Assembly: GCF_002160305.1 (NCBI RefSeq)
Contig: NZ_NFKI01000001.1
Span: 122,829 to 186,828, forward strand
Direction: 5' to 3'
Source: Pseudoflavonifractor sp. An184
Lineage (GTDB): Bacteria; Bacillota; Clostridia; Oscillospirales; Oscillospiraceae
Length of the DNA: 64,000 bases
Shown here: positions 15,398 to 24,398 of the stretch, one piece after another
Layout: every line of letters begins with the position of its first letter
How positions within the stretch are numbered: position 1 is the first letter of the stretch
Program-made: the position numbers and the translations under genes
The notes under the pieces: model-generated
What the model was told of the DNA's origin: nothing
The model's database searches: none
Seen by the model: the letters and a program-made list of their open reading frames with translations, nothing else

Positions 15398-15775
15398 ATG
15401 AAGTATTGTCCCTATTGCGGCGCTTCCCTTGTGGGAGGTGCCGCCTCTTTTTGCGCGGAGTGCGGCAAAAAGATCCCCGCCCAGACAGAGGCGCCCCAAT
15501 CGAAACCGAAGCCTAAGGGTAAGACGAGTGTGAGGGAGCGCCCGGCGCCCAAGCAAAAGCGCCGAAGCCCCACAACCGGCCCGGCGCATCCGGCGAAACG
15601 GAAAAGGAATCCCATGGATATCAATTACGATGGCTATTATGACGATGTAAAGCCAGTGGATGCAGGGGAACAGGAGGAGGGAGTGGATCCTGAAATGATT
15701 AAGAAGGTCGCCATTCTCCTGGCTGGCGTTTTTGCTGTGATTCTGGCCTCCGTGGCGCTCATGATGCTGTTGTAA
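15398..15775 (+). CDS. Zinc-ribbon membrane-anchored protein
   Basis: 125 residues; ATG preceded by AAGGAGTGG. The N-terminus is a classic zinc ribbon (CPYCGASLVGG, then FCAECGKK), the middle is a basic Lys/Pro-rich linker, and residues 100-123 form one hydrophobic helix (VAILLAGVFAVILASVALMMLL). It would sit in the membrane with the ribbon in the cytoplasm. Function unknown. Confidence 0.7.
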   Translation: MKYCPYCGASLVGGAASFCAECGKKIPAQTEAPQSKPKPKGKTSVRERPAPKQKRRSPTTGPAHPAKRKRNPMDINYDGYYDDVKPVDAGEQEEGVDPEMIKKVAILLAGVFAVILASVALMMLL

Positions 15776-15831
15776 TCGGGCCGCCCCGTCCGTGTAATAG
15801 AGCAAAAGATGATAAGGATGGGGTGAATTGC

Positions 15832-16389
15832 ATGATGTACTTATCGAAAGGTCTGTCCGTCCCGGAAAAGGACGGCACCGTCAGGGTTTCCCACTGCGGC
15901 AGGATCTTCGCCCTTGGACCGGAGATGGCTGCTTTGTGGGAATCTGCCAGACTGGCGCCACAGCCGGTCCCGCCGCAGAAGGCCCGGTTCGTTGAGCGCC
16001 TGGAGCAGTCCGGCCTTGCCGTCACCACACAGGAGGAGGGCGGCCTGGCGCTCTACCGCCTGCTTTCCGGGAGCATTATCTGTCCGCAGGCCGAGTCGGA
16101 GGGGCAGTTTTCAGAAGCGGGTGGCGACGGCCGTATCTGGAGGTGGATCCAACACGCCGGCCTGCGCCTCACAGCCAGCGAGCTGATCCGACTGGAGGAG
16201 CAGGGGACAGATCCGACGCCGAATTTGCTCGGGGAAGAGGGGCGGCAGCTACTGACGGAAAAGCTCTACTCAGCTCGGACGATCCGGGAAGGCGCTTTGG
16301 AGCAGGAGATGGAGCACTCTCCGGCGCGGGATGGTCTGGTTGCTGTGCTCCTCCGCCTCTTGCATGCGGGCTGTCTGTTTTTGGTATAG
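15832..16389 (+). CDS. Hypothetical protein (185 aa)
   Basis: Start set at the ATG after GGATGGGGTG; GTG 15823 is an in-frame alternative. Helical with a winged-helix-like feel in places (ALWESARL, RFVERLEQSGLAV, RLTASELIRLEEQG), but no confirmed domain. No family recognised. Followed closely by a membrane protein gene. Confidence 0.6.
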   Translation: MMYLSKGLSVPEKDGTVRVSHCGRIFALGPEMAALWESARLAPQPVPPQKARFVERLEQSGLAVTTQEEGGLALYRLLSGSIICPQAESEGQFSEAGGDGRIWRWIQHAGLRLTASELIRLEEQGTDPTPNLLGEEGRQLLTEKLYSARTIREGALEQEMEHSPARDGLVAVLLRLLHAGCLFLV

Positions 16390-16403
16390 GAGGGGATAGA
16401 ACA

Positions 16404-16853
16404 ATGAAACAGGACTGGAAATCGCTGCCCCCCGCGCTTCAGCACCAGTTGATCATACAGATGGGACTGGCGGTGTGCTGCCTCGTATTGGCGATTGGCG
16501 CTTTGGCTTTCATCTCTTTCTCGGTATCCGTCCCGTTCCTTTTGGGCGCCGCGCTGCTGACCATCTGTGCCGCGCGCCTGTACCGCACCGGGATGCGGGG
16601 ACAGTATCTCATTCTTCGCGGGGTTATCCTGAAGGTAGAGAGGACTGTCCTCCGCCAACGGCCAAAATCCATACTGTTGGAGGCAAACGGGAAGGCGCTG
16701 CTGGTCATGCTCCGCAACAGGCATGCCGCCGTCCGGGAGGGCGACACGGTGACGCTGTATATTGCGGATACCGCTCCACTCTATGAATGGCAGGGGATCC
16801 ACCGACTGCATGCCTACCTGGCGATGGTGCCGGGCAGACGGGACGGGGTCTAA
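16404..16853 (+). CDS. Two-TM membrane protein with C-terminal beta domain
   Basis: 149 residues; ATG follows AGGAGGGGATAGAACA. Residues 20-65 contain two hydrophobic helices separated by a short turn; the remaining part is basic and beta-rich (YLILRGVILKVERTVL), probably cytoplasmic. No recognised family. Confidence 0.65.
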   Translation: MKQDWKSLPPALQHQLIIQMGLAVCCLVLAIGALAFISFSVSVPFLLGAALLTICAARLYRTGMRGQYLILRGVILKVERTVLRQRPKSILLEANGKALLVMLRNRHAAVREGDTVTLYIADTAPLYEWQGIHRLHAYLAMVPGRRDGV

Positions 16854-16862
16854 TGAGGAGAA

Positions 16863-17690
16863 ATGGTTTACCATCTTTTTAATTACTGCATCCAGGGCAT
16901 TTGGTATCGGGACAGCTTTTCCCTTTCTGATGATGATTTTGAGCGCATAAGGAATGCCTTGGAAGGGAAAGTGCCAGCAAATGTGAAAATCTATCACTAT
17001 GGAGTGCCTGGGCGGAAACGCTATGACTTGACCAATCCTATCATACTCAACAGGCCGGTGCTTTCTCTTGATCCCTTTGCTATAGCGCAAGCGCGCATCC
17101 AACAGCCGGCATCCATATATGATAAGCAGCGCCGTGAGGTGTTCCCGGCCATCCGCAGGCTTGGGCGGTATGTAATCTATCAAGGAGCCAATGACTGGCC
17201 AAAGCTTTCCTATTTGGATGGGAACCGCTTGAGCATGATGGTCCCGATGGAAGTTGCTCCTGTGTCCTTAAAAGAGGCGCTGGATTTTGTCAGGCGTAAT
17301 CACCGCCACTGTGCGGAGCCTCAGGGACACAAATTTTCTGTTGGGCTGACGGCTGACGGCGCCTTGATCGGTGTGGTCATTGCCAGTACACCGAAAGCCA
17401 GAGCATTGAATGACGGGCGCACTTTAGAACTCAACAGGATATGCTGTGATCCGGTCTATCGGAATGCAGTCAGCATGGTAAGCGGCGCGGCGATCCGCGC
17501 GGCCAGGGCTATGGGGTACCGGCGGATCGTGACCTACACGCTGCCACAGGAGTCCGGGAGCAGTATGCTTGCGGTTGGCTTCCGGCAGGACGGGATGACA
17601 GAGCCCCGGCCAAATGGCTGGAATTGCAGAAGCCGCCCTCGCAAGGTGTCGGAAAAATATCCGGGTGGTGAGAAGATCCGCTGGATTTAG
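16863..17690 (+). CDS. XF1762-like acyltransferase-fold protein
   Basis: 275 residues. The C-terminal half matches the pattern of XF1762-type proteins often found on phages and plasmids: EALDFVRRNHRHC, GHKFSVGLTADGALIGVVIAS, LELNRICCDP, AAIRAARAMGYRRIVTYTLP and ESGSSMLAVGF. The layout (V-x-x-V-strand, acceptor helix) resembles a GNAT acetyltransferase. N-terminal 110 residues are not recognised. Substrate unknown. Last gene of operon B. Confidence 0.75.
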   Translation: MVYHLFNYCIQGIWYRDSFSLSDDDFERIRNALEGKVPANVKIYHYGVPGRKRYDLTNPIILNRPVLSLDPFAIAQARIQQPASIYDKQRREVFPAIRRLGRYVIYQGANDWPKLSYLDGNRLSMMVPMEVAPVSLKEALDFVRRNHRHCAEPQGHKFSVGLTADGALIGVVIASTPKARALNDGRTLELNRICCDPVYRNAVSMVSGAAIRAARAMGYRRIVTYTLPQESGSSMLAVGFRQDGMTEPRPNGWNCRSRPRKVSEKYPGGEKIRWI

Positions 17691-17719
17691 AATTTGGAAT
17701 AGGGGACGATGGTTAAATA

Positions 17720-17748
17720 TTGACCTTTGCATTTCTCCATGCTATAAT
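17720..17748 (+). promoter_or_regulatory. Promoter of leader unit C
   Basis: TTGACC and TATAAT with 17 bases between, heading the ssb operon. Confidence 0.75.
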
Positions 17749-17754
17749 CAAGTC

Positions 17755-17841
17755 AATAGTAACCGTGTTTTCTGACTGAAAACAAAGTTCCCGTGTACCA
17801 CAGTGTCAAATGGCGCTATCGCGCCGTTTGGCACTTTTTTT
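17755..17841 (+). ncRNA. Conserved structured leader RNA, copy C, with terminator 1
   Basis: Contains AGTAACCGT, stem GTTTTC/GAAAAC, AAAGTTCCCGTGTACC, then a terminator with 15-base arms (17802-17816 and 17821-17835, two G-U pairs) and six or more T. This is the most diverged copy. Downstream only weak hairpins are seen (CCCGC/GCGGG at about 17850), so a second strong terminator is not clear here. Confidence 0.68.
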
Positions 17842-17921
17842 GTTTTCCGCCCGCGCCAATGCGGGTTGAAATAAAATCATTTGTATGCAGGGTGAGGCCT
17901 GCGGAAAGGAGCAAAAAAGCC

Positions 17922-18470
17922 ATGATGAAGATCTTTATCTCAGATGCCGTTGTGTCCAGAGGGTACGACGGCGCGCCGGCGATCCGCCTTTTCAACAGCG
18001 AGAACGGCGGCGAGTTCGCAGTTTTCCAGGTCGGCATTCGCAAATACGACAGCCGGGCGGAGAACAACCACCGCTGGGTCAACCTGAAGGTCAAGGCCTT
18101 CGGCGACCTCTGCGAGCGCATCAAGAAAATGTCGCTCAAGGAGGGTTCGTTCATTTCCCTGTGCGGCGACTACGACGAGGAGCGCTGGACGGACAAGGAT
18201 ACCGGCGAGGGCCGATCTGCGCCGGTCATTGTGCTTGATGACATCAAATTCTCCCACACCGGCGGGCAGAAGAAGGAACAGAACGGCAACGGCCAGGATA
18301 CGGGAGGCCAGGGCCAGCAGGGCTACTCCCAGGCGCCCGGAGCTTCCCAGGCCGCACCTGCGGCTCCGGCGCAGTCCAGCCAGACCATGCAGGCAACCAC
18401 GGAAATGCCCCAGAACTTCACGGGGTATGAGAGCTTCAGCGGGGGACAGAACCCCTTCTTCCCAGGCTGA
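17922..18470 (+). CDS. ssb: Single-stranded DNA-binding protein
   Basis: 182 residues; ATG has AAAGGAG upstream. Residues 1-110 have the OB-fold pattern of SSB (FAVFQVGIRKYDSRAENNHRWVNLKV, FGDLCERIKKMSLKEGSFISLCGDY, KDTGEGRSAPVIVLDDIKF). The rest is a Gly/Gln/Ala-rich linker ending in NPFFPG, where canonical SSBs end in an acidic DDIPF; the acidic tip is therefore missing or altered. Protects ssDNA during the element's replication. First gene of operon C. Confidence 0.8.
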   Translation: MMKIFISDAVVSRGYDGAPAIRLFNSENGGEFAVFQVGIRKYDSRAENNHRWVNLKVKAFGDLCERIKKMSLKEGSFISLCGDYDEERWTDKDTGEGRSAPVIVLDDIKFSHTGGQKKEQNGNGQDTGGQGQQGYSQAPGASQAAPAAPAQSSQTMQATTEMPQNFTGYESFSGGQNPFFPG

Positions 18471-18503
18471 GGAACTGGAAACAACAATGACCACAGGCGT
18501 AAA

Positions 18504-18551
18504 AGAGCGCACATGAAGTAGGATCCGTCCACTCCATGTGCGCTCTTTTTT
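18504..18551 (+). terminator. Terminator after ssb
   Basis: Stem AGAGCGCACATG/CATGTGCGCTCT followed by six T. As an intrinsic terminator inside operon C, it would lower expression of the genes after ssb unless read through. Confidence 0.82.
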
Positions 18552-18568
18552 GCGTTTCAGGGGAGGTG

Positions 18569-18955
18569 ATGGATTTGAAAAACAGATCTTTTGTGAAAAC
18601 AAGCGTTAAACACCGTGCAAAAAAGCTGGATGTTGTCCTGCGCCGGCTGACCGGCGACACGTTGACAAAAGACCAGCGACTGTGCCTGCAACACGCCTTG
18701 GACTGTCGGAGACAGTATCGGCTGCGGCTGTGTAGAACCGGCTGCGATTTCAAGAAGGCCGTGTCGCCGGGACAGGCGAACAAGGACTGCGGCAAGCGCG
18801 TCAGGATGCTGCTTGGTAAGAATTGCGGCATGATGGCGGCGCTCGTCAGCAGCAAGACGCAGGGAAGGGGGGATAACACCGTCTATCTCTACCTGCCAGA
18901 ATCGAAGGAGGCAATGGGTGATGAAATGCAAGAGGAAGATGCAAAAGAGGCGTGA
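18569..18955 (+). CDS. Basic hypothetical protein (128 aa)
   Basis: ATG at 18569 is only two bases from GGAGG; the TTG at 18575 is better spaced and may be the true start. Strongly basic with many Lys/Arg and four Cys (LCLQHALDC, LCRTGCDFKKAV), which suggests nucleic-acid binding. No recognised family. Overlaps the next gene. Confidence 0.55.
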   Translation: MDLKNRSFVKTSVKHRAKKLDVVLRRLTGDTLTKDQRLCLQHALDCRRQYRLRLCRTGCDFKKAVSPGQANKDCGKRVRMLLGKNCGMMAALVSSKTQGRGDNTVYLYLPESKEAMGDEMQEEDAKEA

Positions 18956-19661
18956 TGTCCTGACCGTCATCGGCATGATGATCCTGCTGGCCTTCATTCT
19001 CAGAATGTGGCCGATCCTGCTGCTGATGCTGATCGGTGTATTTTTCTACGCACTATGGATGCTGTTCCACATGGATGCGGCACCTCAGCAGCCGGTTCAG
19101 GCTCCGCTTTTGGCGCTGCCTCCGCCTGCGTCGGAGGAGTCGGTGCTGAACACGGCATTCTCGGTGCTCCAGCGCAGGATCACCGAGCAGGTGCTGCTGC
19201 GGTATCCCAATGCCAGATGGGTGTGGGGTGTTGCAGATGCCCGGGATCGGTTCGTCCACGGCGGAGAGCTGAGCATCCTGCTCAACCGCGCCGGCGGATA
19301 CCGGAGAGCGGTGGTGCAGGTGAACAACCTCCAGTTCTGCGGGCTTCAGTATCCAACTGCCGAACAGCCGCAGCAGCCGGCCTCAGAGCCGGAAACTGAG
19401 CCGTCGGAAGAGCCGGAACAGGAGCCGGAGACAGTGGATTATGGCCTTCTGGCGTTTGAGTGGGTGGAGGCAAATCTCCAGGCGCTCAACGCCCAGTGCA
19501 ATGAGGTGATTGGCAGCGGGAAGGACAGCTTCCGGATCCCCGCCAGCCAGCTCCCCCATGGGGACAGCTGGCCGCCCATCTGCAAGGAACTGCTGAGGAA
19601 CGGCTTTTTCGCCGCGGAACCGCTGGCGGACGGCATCCAGGTACAGATCAAAGTTAAATAG
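18921..19661 (+). CDS. Membrane-anchored hypothetical protein
   Basis: 246 residues, ATG after GAAGGAGG. A basic N-terminus (KCKRKMQKRRD) precedes one or two hydrophobic helices (about residues 14-50), then a Pro-rich linker, a beta domain, an acidic Glu/Pro tract and a C-terminal helical domain. N-terminal signal-anchor arrangement puts the rest in the cytoplasm by the positive-inside rule. No family recognised. Confidence 0.65.
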   Translation: MKCKRKMQKRRDVLTVIGMMILLAFILRMWPILLLMLIGVFFYALWMLFHMDAAPQQPVQAPLLALPPPASEESVLNTAFSVLQRRITEQVLLRYPNARWVWGVADARDRFVHGGELSILLNRAGGYRRAVVQVNNLQFCGLQYPTAEQPQQPASEPETEPSEEPEQEPETVDYGLLAFEWVEANLQALNAQCNEVIGSGKDSFRIPASQLPHGDSWPPICKELLRNGFFAAEPLADGIQVQIKVK

Positions 19662-19676
19662 GGAGTGTGAACAAAA

Positions 19677-21539
19677 ATGAGCTCGAAACTGTTTGCTTTC
19701 AGCCGGCCTTTGCCTGCGCCTTTTGACAAGGCGAAGAAAAAGGTGAAGGTGTCGTCCAAGTACGGCAATGGCACGGAGGCAACGCTGTGCAGCACGGTGG
19801 TCAAGGCTGTCCAGGCGTATTTCAAATGCAAGGACGGCTCCGCACCGGGTGCGGTCGGACTCTGCGGCACTAAAGGCGTTGCGGAATATAAGTCCGCCTC
19901 CGGCCCGGAAGTGTACCACCTGGCGGTCTACGATCCTGCCGGCGGCGCCATGCTGGCCAGTATCTACAACAAGGACACGGAGATGCTCGAAACCTATGCC
20001 GTCCGCAACAATGGGAAGGACGGCGCGGCGATCATGATGTCGATGCTCCCCGCCCTGATGGCGGACGATGAGTTTCGGGAGAACCTGGATGCTCTGGAGA
20101 TCCAGTATCAGGGCGGCTACCCGGACATGGGTGAGTCGACGGAGCGCATGGCCATCCTCTGTGACAATGCTTACCGGCGCATCAATGACAGCTCCTGCGC
20201 GGCGCATCTGCCGACCAGTATTGACAGCACCGGCAATGTGATGCGGGTGTCCACCACCCATATCGACTCCGGGAACTTCCGGCCGGACACCGTGGTTGCC
20301 GGGATGTTTACCATCCTGGCCAACAGCACCGTGCCGGAGAAGCTGGAGATCAAGCCCGCCACGCCCCACAGCGATTTTGTGGGGAAGTATGTGCTGGATA
20401 CGACGCGGGTACTCACGCCCTTCGAGCAGAGCCTGGTGCCGGTCCTGGCTCCCTGGTATGTGCTGCCCGAGGAGGTGGTCACCATCTGCAAGCACGCCAA
20501 GCAGTCCACCGGCAAGGCGCTGCCCATGCGCAATTTCCTTTTGCGCGGCCCCGCCGGCACGGGAAAGACCGAGGGTGCCCGCGCCATCGCTGCGGGCCTG
20601 AATCTGCCGTATATGAAGTACACCTGCTCTGCCGGGACGGAGATCTACGACCTGATCGGCCAGGTGTTCCCCGACACGGATGGGCCATCCACCGGCGACG
20701 CCGAATTGGATCAGCAGCGGGCGCAGCTCAAGGAGATGGGCGGCATCACCTATGAGAATGTCAAAAAACTCATGGGCCTGCCTGACCTGGATGACATGGA
20801 CTACGATCCCGCCGGCACCTATCAGAAGCTCACCGGCGTGGAGAAAGCCGATGCCACGTCCCAGGACTGCATGGGCCTGGTCATGGAAATGGTCACCGAC
20901 AAGCTGCAGCAGCTTTGCAAGGTGAAGCCCGAGTTCGCCGATGGACGGCAGACCTATAGTTACATCGAGACTGATTTCATCCGCGCGCTCAAGCACGGCT
21001 ATCTGGTAGAACTACAGGAGCCCACGACCATTATCCAGCCCGGTGTGCTGGTGGGTCTGAACTCTCTGCTGGAGCAGGGGGGATCTATCACCCTGCCTAC
21101 CGGCGAGGTGATCCACCGCCATCCGGACGCAGTGGTCGTGGTGACTACCAACGTCAGCTATGAGGGGTGCCGGGGCGTCAACCAGTCGGTTTTGGACCGG
21201 ATGAATCTTACCCAGGACATTGAACTGCCCGCCCCGGAGATCATGGCGCAGCGCGCTATGAGCATCACCGGCTGTGAGGACGATGTTCTGGTGGGGCGTA
21301 TGGTCCAGGTCGTGACAGACATGGCGGACTATTGCCGCAAGAACGGGATCTCGGACGGTAACTGCGGCATGCGAAGCCTCATCGACTGGATCATGAGCAC
21401 GGAGATCACGGGAGATCCCTACAGCTCCGCGCTCTACACCATCGTGAGCAAGGCCACTTCCGACGAGGAGGATCGGGATGCTTTGAAAGCGACTGTGCTG
21501 GAGCCTATATTCGCGCCCAAGCGCAAGAAAGCGGTCTGA
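19677..21539 (+). CDS. MoxR/CobS-like AAA+ ATPase
   Basis: 620 residues. The N-terminal 280 residues are not recognised. The AAA+ module starts about residue 285 with Walker A GPAGTGKT and continues with a Walker B-like segment near the insertion (FIRALKHGYLVELQEP) and sensor VVVTTNVSYEGC. This order matches the MoxR/CobS clade that acts as a remodelling chaperone with a VWA-domain partner. The next gene is exactly such a partner. Substrate unknown. Confidence 0.8.
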   Translation: MSSKLFAFSRPLPAPFDKAKKKVKVSSKYGNGTEATLCSTVVKAVQAYFKCKDGSAPGAVGLCGTKGVAEYKSASGPEVYHLAVYDPAGGAMLASIYNKDTEMLETYAVRNNGKDGAAIMMSMLPALMADDEFRENLDALEIQYQGGYPDMGESTERMAILCDNAYRRINDSSCAAHLPTSIDSTGNVMRVSTTHIDSGNFRPDTVVAGMFTILANSTVPEKLEIKPATPHSDFVGKYVLDTTRVLTPFEQSLVPVLAPWYVLPEEVVTICKHAKQSTGKALPMRNFLLRGPAGTGKTEGARAIAAGLNLPYMKYTCSAGTEIYDLIGQVFPDTDGPSTGDAELDQQRAQLKEMGGITYENVKKLMGLPDLDDMDYDPAGTYQKLTGVEKADATSQDCMGLVMEMVTDKLQQLCKVKPEFADGRQTYSYIETDFIRALKHGYLVELQEPTTIIQPGVLVGLNSLLEQGGSITLPTGEVIHRHPDAVVVVTTNVSYEGCRGVNQSVLDRMNLTQDIELPAPEIMAQRAMSITGCEDDVLVGRMVQVVTDMADYCRKNGISDGNCGMRSLIDWIMSTEITGDPYSSALYTIVSKATSDEEDRDALKATVLEPIFAPKRKKAV

Positions 21540-21576
21540 ACAAAAATCTATGATTTAGAAGGGAGGACAGTTACTC

Positions 21577-23901
21577 TTGGCAAGAGTGAGTCATAAAAAG
21601 ATCAAGCAGCTGATTGCGCAGAAACAGTCCAAAATCACAGACCGCCAGTTTTTCACCTCCCGCATCCTGGCAGCCCATTTTGCCGATATCGCCGCCGCCC
21701 AGACGCGGCGGTATGGCTGCCGGCGGCGGGTGAAGCTGGACATCATGTGGGAGCCCAAGTTGCCGAGATTGGCCTGCACGGACAATCTCTTGATCCACAT
21801 CAACGCCGGCAACCCTCTTGTGACTAAGCAAAAGGGGCGGCAGACGCGGTATGAGATGGTCAGCGGCCTGTTTTCTCATGAGCTGGGACATGTGCTCTAC
21901 ACGGACTTCCTGCTCTACCAGTCCTATCACGCCTTCCTGGAATCGGGAAAGTGGTTCCCGGAACCGCCGCCCCTTCGGAATATCACCGAGCGGGACGCGG
22001 AGGCGGATTTCCTGGCCTTCCAGGCTTCCGACCCGAAAAACAGGGAGCTCGTTGCCCGCGTGTCCCACGATATCCTGAACATCCTGGAGGATGGCTACAT
22101 TGAAAACAGGATGCTGCTGGACTATCCCGGTATTCTGGGCAGCAGCCTACAGAAACTGCGCCAGGTGCGATTTGAGGATTATTCCACCATGGAGGATATG
22201 ATTGACCAAGAGGCCGACGGCGGCCACATTTGGCTGAGCATTCGCAGTGGGCTCCTCTCCTATATGCTTTGGGGCGAACTCAAGTACGGCGGGACGCTGC
22301 TCTCGGACGAGCGGATCCAGATGGTCTTTTCCCTCCTGGGAGATTTGGATAAGGCTCTGGTCAGCAGGGATGCCCGGGACCGGTGCAGGACGGCAAATAT
22401 GATCCTGATCCGCTGCTGGTCCCATATCAAGGATTTGCTGGAGAACATCAAGGAGCAAGCGGACAATGCCGCTTCGGAAGGCGGCGGTTCCGGGTCCGGT
22501 GACCCGAACGATCTGCTGAGCACCCTACTCTCCGCCCTTGCCGGCGGCAGCGAGGAGGGCACCGGCGAAACGTCTCCTGTGGGCGGCAGTCCCGCGCCAT
22601 CGGAAGCCACATCGGCTACCGGCTCCCAGCGTGCTGCAACTGCGGCTTTGGCTGCGGGCAGCGCGGACGGCGAGAGTGAGGAGCAGGACCCGGAAAAGGC
22701 CGAAGCAAAGCCCTCTGGCGGGGAGGGCGGTGAAGAATCTGGTGAAGAAGGCACCGAAGACCCTTCAGCAGACGCTTCTCACGCTGAATCCAGCCAGAAT
22801 GGCGACGGCGGCTTGGAAATGATGCCGGGTGTCCCTGGTTCACCCCAGCAGCATCAGAAGGTGTCGGACCAGGAGGGTGGCCGCATTCCGCTGCATGATA
22901 CCAGTGAGGTTTCCGCACCGGATGGCGGCAGCACGGAACATGACGACAGCTACGAAGGTGCTGGCTACACCGGGGCCGCCGCCGACGTTGAACGGCTGCT
23001 GAACCGGATCGCAGAGAACAGCGTGACCACGGAGTTGGAGCGCCAGCGGACAGAGGAGCTGACAGAACTGGCCCAGAGCATCTCTTATGGGGACATCCAT
23101 GACGGCGTCAGCAAGACGGTTCATCGGATTGCTTCCGTCAGTGAGGAACTGAAGGAGGAGTACCAGTCCATCGCCGGCGATCTTCTCCACATCTCCAAGC
23201 AGCTGCAAAAGTCAGTTCTCCAGCAGATGCAGGACAGCCGTCGGGGCGGCAAGCAGACGAGCCTGCTGATGGGCAGACGTTTGGACGCCCACGCGCTGTT
23301 TCGGACGGACTCCCGGGTGTTCTACAAAAATGCGCTGCCCAATGAGATGCCCGCGCTCTGTGTGGGACTCCTGTTGGACGAGTCGGGAAGTATGTCCTGG
23401 AACGACCGGGCTACCTACGCAAGGGCGACGGCAATCATCCTCTATGATTTCTGCCAGGCGCTCGGGATCCCTATTACCGTGTATGGCCACTCCACGTCCA
23501 GAGGCGTCGATCTCTATTCCTACGCTGAGTTTGACGCCATTGACCGGGATGACCGTTATCGGATGATGGACATTTCGGCCCGGGGCAGTAACCGGGACGG
23601 CGCCGCGCTCCGCTTTGTGGCGGAGCGGCTGGTACACCGGCCGGAAGACATCAAGCTGCTGATGCTGGTGTCCGACGGACAGCCTGCAGACGCCGGCTAC
23701 GGCGGCACCGCGGCGGAGGAGGACCTGCGCGGGATCAAGCATGAGTACCAGCGCAAGGGGGTCCTGTTTATCGCTGCGGCCATCGGCTCCGATAAGGAGA
23801 ACATTGAGCGCATTTATGGTGACGCCTTTCTGGACATCACCGATCTTACAAAATTGCCGGTCAAACTGGCCGGCATCATCAAGCGTTTTATTCGCTACTA
23901 A
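21577..23901 (+). CDS. CobT-like VWA protein with HELGH motif
   Basis: 774 residues from a TTG with GGGAGG upstream. N-terminal 200 residues contain FSHELGHVLYTDF, an HExxH zinc-peptidase-like motif, plus EDGYIENRM. The middle (about 300-450) is an acidic Gly/Ser/Glu-rich linker. The C-terminal 220 residues form a von Willebrand A domain with MIDAS motif DESGSMSW and later SDGQPADAGYGG. CobT-like proteins pair with CobS/MoxR ATPases, here the preceding gene. The HExxH could be structural or catalytic; this is undecided. Confidence 0.82.
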   Translation: MARVSHKKIKQLIAQKQSKITDRQFFTSRILAAHFADIAAAQTRRYGCRRRVKLDIMWEPKLPRLACTDNLLIHINAGNPLVTKQKGRQTRYEMVSGLFSHELGHVLYTDFLLYQSYHAFLESGKWFPEPPPLRNITERDAEADFLAFQASDPKNRELVARVSHDILNILEDGYIENRMLLDYPGILGSSLQKLRQVRFEDYSTMEDMIDQEADGGHIWLSIRSGLLSYMLWGELKYGGTLLSDERIQMVFSLLGDLDKALVSRDARDRCRTANMILIRCWSHIKDLLENIKEQADNAASEGGGSGSGDPNDLLSTLLSALAGGSEEGTGETSPVGGSPAPSEATSATGSQRAATAALAAGSADGESEEQDPEKAEAKPSGGEGGEESGEEGTEDPSADASHAESSQNGDGGLEMMPGVPGSPQQHQKVSDQEGGRIPLHDTSEVSAPDGGSTEHDDSYEGAGYTGAAADVERLLNRIAENSVTTELERQRTEELTELAQSISYGDIHDGVSKTVHRIASVSEELKEEYQSIAGDLLHISKQLQKSVLQQMQDSRRGGKQTSLLMGRRLDAHALFRTDSRVFYKNALPNEMPALCVGLLLDESGSMSWNDRATYARATAIILYDFCQALGIPITVYGHSTSRGVDLYSYAEFDAIDRDDRYRMMDISARGSNRDGAALRFVAERLVHRPEDIKLLMLVSDGQPADAGYGGTAAEEDLRGIKHEYQRKGVLFIAAAIGSDKENIERIYGDAFLDITDLTKLPVKLAGIIKRFIRY

Positions 23902-23908
23902 TTGACAG

Positions 23909-23940
23909 CAGGGGAGGGCCGCACAAGCGGCTTTCCCCTG
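23909..23940. other. Hairpin between VWA gene and next gene
   Basis: CAGGGGA.../...TCCCCTG arms with an inner GCCGC/GCGGC stem. No T-run, so termination is not certain. Confidence 0.45.
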
Positions 23941-23966
23941 TCCGTTTACGGAAGGAGTATCTGATC

Positions 23967-24296
23967 ATGGTAAAAAACTCGATGGATAGTTCTCTTGGCG
24001 TTTCCCTGACCGTGTCTGTCGTCTGCTGCCCCGTGGAGGCGGGTGAGGAGCCCGCAGGTATCGCGCGGTATGTGCAGGCGGTGCTGGAGCCGGTGTTTCA
24101 TCCGGCTGGAATTGCGGTCGAGGTGGCGCCGCTGGCGTATCAGCCGTGCGGAAAGGTGCCGGTCATCATTACGCTGGACGGGCAGGACCCCCGGCTGTTG
24201 TGGTACTACAAGGGGATGCCTGCTGAGGCGCTGTCGGAGGAGCTGTTTTGGCTCCTGTTCGACCTTCCCCTGGTCGCTGACCGTGTGCCGGCCTGA
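23967..24296 (+). CDS. Hypothetical protein (109 aa)
   Basis: ATG preceded by GGAAGGAG. Alternating strands and helices (LTVSVVCCPV, VPVIITLDG), with a helical C-terminus rich in Leu and aromatic residues. No recognised family. Lies after the VWA gene in operon C. Confidence 0.6.
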   Translation: MVKNSMDSSLGVSLTVSVVCCPVEAGEEPAGIARYVQAVLEPVFHPAGIAVEVAPLAYQPCGKVPVIITLDGQDPRLLWYYKGMPAEALSEELFWLLFDLPLVADRVPA

Positions 24297-24398
24297 GCGC
24301 ATCAGCCTGGCAAACAAATCCTCCGCCAAACAGATTTTCAAAAAAATGAAGAACGGACCGGCCGCATCATGCCGCCCGTCAAGGAAAGGAGATCCCAC

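Noticed and set aside
19383..20996. Minus-strand frame of 537 codons opposite the membrane protein and AAA+ genes
   Set aside because: Antisense shadow of two well-supported genes with ribosome sites and motifs.
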